Assembly: GCA_036388475.1 (NCBI GenBank)
Contig: DASVRT010000053.1
Span: forward strand, 124,001-188,000
Source: JALZHR01 sp036388475
GTDB taxonomy: Bacteria > Acidobacteriota > Blastocatellia > Pyrinomonadales > Pyrinomonadaceae
Length of the DNA: 64,000 nt
Direction of reading: 5' to 3'
Under the pieces are notes generated by a model. It was given only the letters and a program-made list of their open reading frames with translations. It had not been told where the DNA came from and searched no databases. A program made the translations under genes and the position numbers. Of this stretch, positions 61,394 through 64,000 are shown in pieces (within the stretch, counting starts at the first letter, position 1; each line of letters begins with the position of its first letter).

Positions 61394-62275
61394 TCATTTT
61401 TTGCTTTCCTTTTCGGCTTTCAGTTTATCGTCGAAGGCTTTTGTCATTCGGGCGACAAATCTCTGATAGCCTGCCGAGTCAATAAACGGATTCGGTTTAG
61501 CGCCCGCGCGAAGCTTTTCGGCTTTTTTGTTTAAATCAAAAAACTGTCCGTGCGATGACAAAAAGACGTCAGCCTTAATGTTTTTGAGCGTTTCGAATGT
61601 CCTGGCGAAATCTTCGGCGATGCCCGGATATTTCGGATTATTGACCAGAGAGTAATCGAGCGTCGTCACGCTGCTGGAAAAAACGACTTTGTATCGACGA
61701 TTATTTTCCGAAACTTCCGTCGTCCAGCTGGTCGCGCCTTTCGTATGCCCAAAGGTGAAAAAGGTCTTCAAAACCGTATCGCCGAGCCGGATTTCCTGAT
61801 TGTTCTTGAGGATTTCGTCAACTTTGACCGGCGCGAACAAAGGTTTGTCGCCGCCGAAACGAAAATCGCTCATTCCGCCGTCTTCCAGAACCGGCGCATC
61901 GGGCGGACTCGCGTAAAGGCGCGCGCCGGTCAATTTTTTAATTTCCGCCAGACCGCCGCAATGGTCGTAATGCGCGTGATTGACGAGCAGAATTTTCACG
62001 TCTTCGATTTTGAAACCGAGTTTGGCGACGTTCGCCCTGATTTGCGGGACGGTTTCTTCAAATCCGGCGTCAATCAAAATGTGTCCGCGCGGCGTGGTAA
62101 TCAGGTAAGAAGTAACGTCCGAAGCGCCGACGTAATAGACGTTTCCGATAATTCTGAACGGCTCGACAGGCTGGTTCATCTCCCGGTCGCCGGCGAGCTT
62201 CTGCGCGGCGGCGAAAGCGGAAAAACAGATGGACAGAAACAAGACGAAACTGAATTTGCGAAGATAGTTTTTCAT
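61394..62275 (-). CDS. Subclass B3-type metallo-beta-lactamase
   Basis: 293 residues, signal peptide (residues 1-25). Zinc ligands: NHAHYDHCGGLAEI (HxHxDH), GHTKGATSW and SSHGQFFDL, plus HILIDAGFEETVPQI. The HAHYDHCGG block and the late His in SSHGQFFD are characteristic of subclass B3. This subclass is common on soil-bacterium chromosomes. Hydrolysis of carbapenems is likely by family but not shown. Confidence 0.88.
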   Translation of the reverse strand: MKNYLRKFSFVLFLSICFSAFAAAQKLAGDREMNQPVEPFRIIGNVYYVGASDVTSYLITTPRGHILIDAGFEETVPQIRANVAKLGFKIEDVKILLVNHAHYDHCGGLAEIKKLTGARLYASPPDAPVLEDGGMSDFRFGGDKPLFAPVKVDEILKNNQEIRLGDTVLKTFFTFGHTKGATSWTTEVSENNRRYKVVFSSSVTTLDYSLVNNPKYPGIAEDFARTFETLKNIKADVFLSSHGQFFDLNKKAEKLRAGAKPNPFIDSAGYQRFVARMTKAFDDKLKAEKESKK

Positions 62276-62324
62276 AATTTCCTGAAGTTTTATGACAGAA
62301 GAATTTTTGTCGGTAAAATAGATT

Positions 62325-63689
62325 TTATCTGACGGGGCGCGGAAAGCTGACCGGACTTTTGTTTCCGTCTCTATCGACGGCGCGGACGCCGAAAAAATAG
62401 TTGTCTTTCGACATTCCTTTCATCACGAAATTCGTCACGTTTCCGACCGCTTGCGAATTTGTCCAGACGGGCGAAACGGTATCGCGCCAGACGATTTCAT
62501 AACCCGCCAAATCCGTGTCCGTTCCGGCGTCCCATTTCAATTCCGTATCGTTTCCGAGCCGAGCCGTGACCATTCCGACGTTCTTCGGGCGCGCGGGCGC
62601 AAGAGCGAGTCGCGCCAGACTCGCCGCGTTGACGCGCGCAACATTCGCGACGTATTCGAAATCGACGTATTCCGGCGTGTCGCCGTAAAATTTTCCGTTT
62701 TCGGTGCGGACGTTTTGATGCTGGTGGTCGTAATTTTCGTTTGTTTCCGTGATGCGAACGGCGGTAAAACCGCGTTCGAGAAACGGAATGTGGTCGCCGC
62801 CGCGCAGGTATCGGTCGCGCCGGTAAACCATCATCACCTGGAATCGCGGCGAGTATAAATCGGCGGTTTCCTTGACGAAGCGGGCGAGCTGGCGCGAAGT
62901 CGAATCGTTTTCGCCGCCCGTTCCGCGCCGCGCGACCGCCTGCTGCTCGGTTTCGTTTGACGGAACGCCTTCCGAAAAAACGCGGACGGTTTGCCGGTTT
63001 GCCGCCGTTTTAAAAGTCGTCACGCCGCCGATAATGTCGTTGGTAAACATCGCTTCGATGTTCAATTTTTTCTCGACCGCTTGCTGCGCGAAATACGTCG
63101 CGCCCAAAAGTCCTTGTTCTTCGCCGGCGACGGTCATAAAAACAATCGTCGCGTCGAATTTTCTTTTGCTCATCACGCGCGCCATTTCGATAACCGCCGC
63201 CGTGCCGGAAGCGTCGTCGTTCGCGCCGGGCGCGTCGCATTTCGCGTCGGTCGGCGAAGTGCACATCGAATCGTAATGACCGGAAACGACGTAGATTCTT
63301 TCGGGGTCGCCCGCGCCGCGCAGAGTAGCGACGACGTTTGTCAGATTCGTCGGTTCAGGAACGCGATTGGCTTTCGGCTGTAAGAAAATTTGTTTTTCGA
63401 CCTCCAAACAATTTCCGCAAGCGGCGCTGATTTTGTTAAATTCGGCGTAAATCCAATCGCGCGCCGCGCCGATGCCGCGCGCCGGGTCGTTCTGCTCGGA
63501 AAGCGTGTTTCGAGTGCCGAAACCGGCGAGCTTGCGAATGTCGGCTTCGATGCGTTTTGCCGAAATCTCGCGCAGCATTTTTTGAATTTCCGCGCTTGGT
63601 CTCGCGCTTGACTTATTTGCTTTCTGCGCGCAGATTAGCGTTGAAAAAGCGATAACGAAAACGATGCAGGAGAATATTTGTCGGGTCAT
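62325..63689 (-). CDS. Secreted M28 family metallopeptidase with C-terminal Fn3-like domain
   Basis: 454 residues with a signal peptide (about 5-21). The M28 zinc site: VVSGHYDSM (His, Asp), GANDDASGTAAVIEMAR (bridging Asp), VAGEEQGLLGATYF (Glu pair) and, after the GGDHIPFLERG (His) motif, the substrate pocket. The last 95 residues (ARLGNDTELKWDAGTDTDLAGYEIVWRD) look like a fibronectin type III module. Paralogue-level similarity to the M28 gene at 30757 is low; that one has a PA domain instead. Confidence 0.9.
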   Translation of the reverse strand: MTRQIFSCIVFVIAFSTLICAQKANKSSARPSAEIQKMLREISAKRIEADIRKLAGFGTRNTLSEQNDPARGIGAARDWIYAEFNKISAACGNCLEVEKQIFLQPKANRVPEPTNLTNVVATLRGAGDPERIYVVSGHYDSMCTSPTDAKCDAPGANDDASGTAAVIEMARVMSKRKFDATIVFMTVAGEEQGLLGATYFAQQAVEKKLNIEAMFTNDIIGGVTTFKTAANRQTVRVFSEGVPSNETEQQAVARRGTGGENDSTSRQLARFVKETADLYSPRFQVMMVYRRDRYLRGGDHIPFLERGFTAVRITETNENYDHQHQNVRTENGKFYGDTPEYVDFEYVANVARVNAASLARLALAPARPKNVGMVTARLGNDTELKWDAGTDTDLAGYEIVWRDTVSPVWTNSQAVGNVTNFVMKGMSKDNYFFGVRAVDRDGNKSPVSFPRPVR

Positions 63690-63893
63690 ATAAAATTACG
63701 GTTTCCGCTTTGGTTTGTTTTATAAATGTAATGCAAAGCCGCCGCGTCGCGCAATAGAAAACCGGCAATCAAAAAATCGTCCGTCGTCTTCGCCACACAA
63801 TTTTTCAAAAAAATGTCCGCTCCCGGCGCGTTTTTTCGTCTTTTAATTCAGATAAGCTCAAACGGCTTTTCATCTTTGGAAAAGGAGATTTAT

Positions 63894-64000
63894 ATGAAAT
63901 TTTTAATCATTTTATTTTTGCTTGTATTTCCCGTTTTCGCCCTTGCCCAGCACGGCGAACACAATCAGCGGCAGCAGACCGAAATTAAACAGACGATGCT
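63894..64000 (+). CDS. Secreted protein, 3' truncated by the window end
   Basis: An AAAGGAG ribosome-binding site precedes an ATG; the frame stays open to the window edge (35 complete codons). It encodes a signal peptide (KFLIILFLLVFPVFALAQ) followed by a His/Gln-rich start of the mature protein. Function cannot be judged. Confidence 0.7.
   Translation, partial: MKFLIILFLLVFPVFALAQHGEHNQRQQTEIKQTM

Overview
The window is 64 kb of ordinary chromosomal DNA from a free-living bacterium, with GC slightly above 50 percent. It contains no rRNA, tRNA, prophage, insertion sequence or CRISPR array that I can recognise. The best guess is an Acidobacteriota member near Blastocatellia/Pyrinomonadales. 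The reasons are three secreted VWFA-related proteins of the acidobacterial type, a Ser/Thr kinase fused to a TolB-like domain and TPRs, an S55-domain protein, DUF4142 paralogues, and many secreted peptidases and beta-lactamase-fold hydrolases. This placement is inference, since no marker RNA is present.

Layout. 1-7 kb: a truncated membrane protein, a MATE exporter, Aat, a saccharopine-dehydrogenase-like oxidoreductase and a Tat-exported PhoX/DUF839 protein. 7-13 kb: a minus-strand purine-catabolism block (guanine deaminase, YdcZ-type transporter, XdhA, XdhB, XdhC). 13-25 kb: glutaminyl cyclase, a SurA-DsbA fusion, a BtuF-like protein, a VOC protein, 3-methyladenine glycosylase, a response regulator, prolyl aminopeptidase, TatA, a methyltransferase, an SDR, an acyl-CoA ligase and MoaD/MoaE. 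MoaD and MoaE make the molybdopterin that the xanthine dehydrogenase needs. 25-41 kb: a MESH1-like alarmone hydrolase, an S55 protein, an alpha/beta hydrolase lacking its serine, two DUF4142 proteins, an M28 peptidase, a run of very small genes, an erythromycin-esterase homologue, a class C beta-lactamase-like hydrolase and a GH92 mannosidase. 41-48 kb: a minus-strand housekeeping run (ileS, a RimJ-type acetyltransferase, lspA, a GNAT gene, lgt, an rluD-type gene). 48-64 kb: three VWA proteins, a 29-residue-repeat protein, phosphomannomutase, the kinase, an OppA-like lipoprotein, a serine hydrolase, a B3-type metallo-beta-lactamase, another M28 peptidase and a truncated secreted protein.

The most unusual content lies between the genes. 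About twenty intergenic gaps carry imperfect inverted repeats whose arms are runs of 7-bp units, each with its own sequence. Three further gaps carry degenerate tandem arrays with an exact 21-bp period (3 x 7) and unrelated sequences. The same heptamer arrays also sit in frame inside xdhA and xdhC, and they supply C-terminal codons, stop codons or a start codon of several other genes. This looks like an actively spreading short-repeat system similar in style to cyanobacterial STRR repeats. A second candidate is a compact three-way-junction RNA-like element just upstream of moaD.
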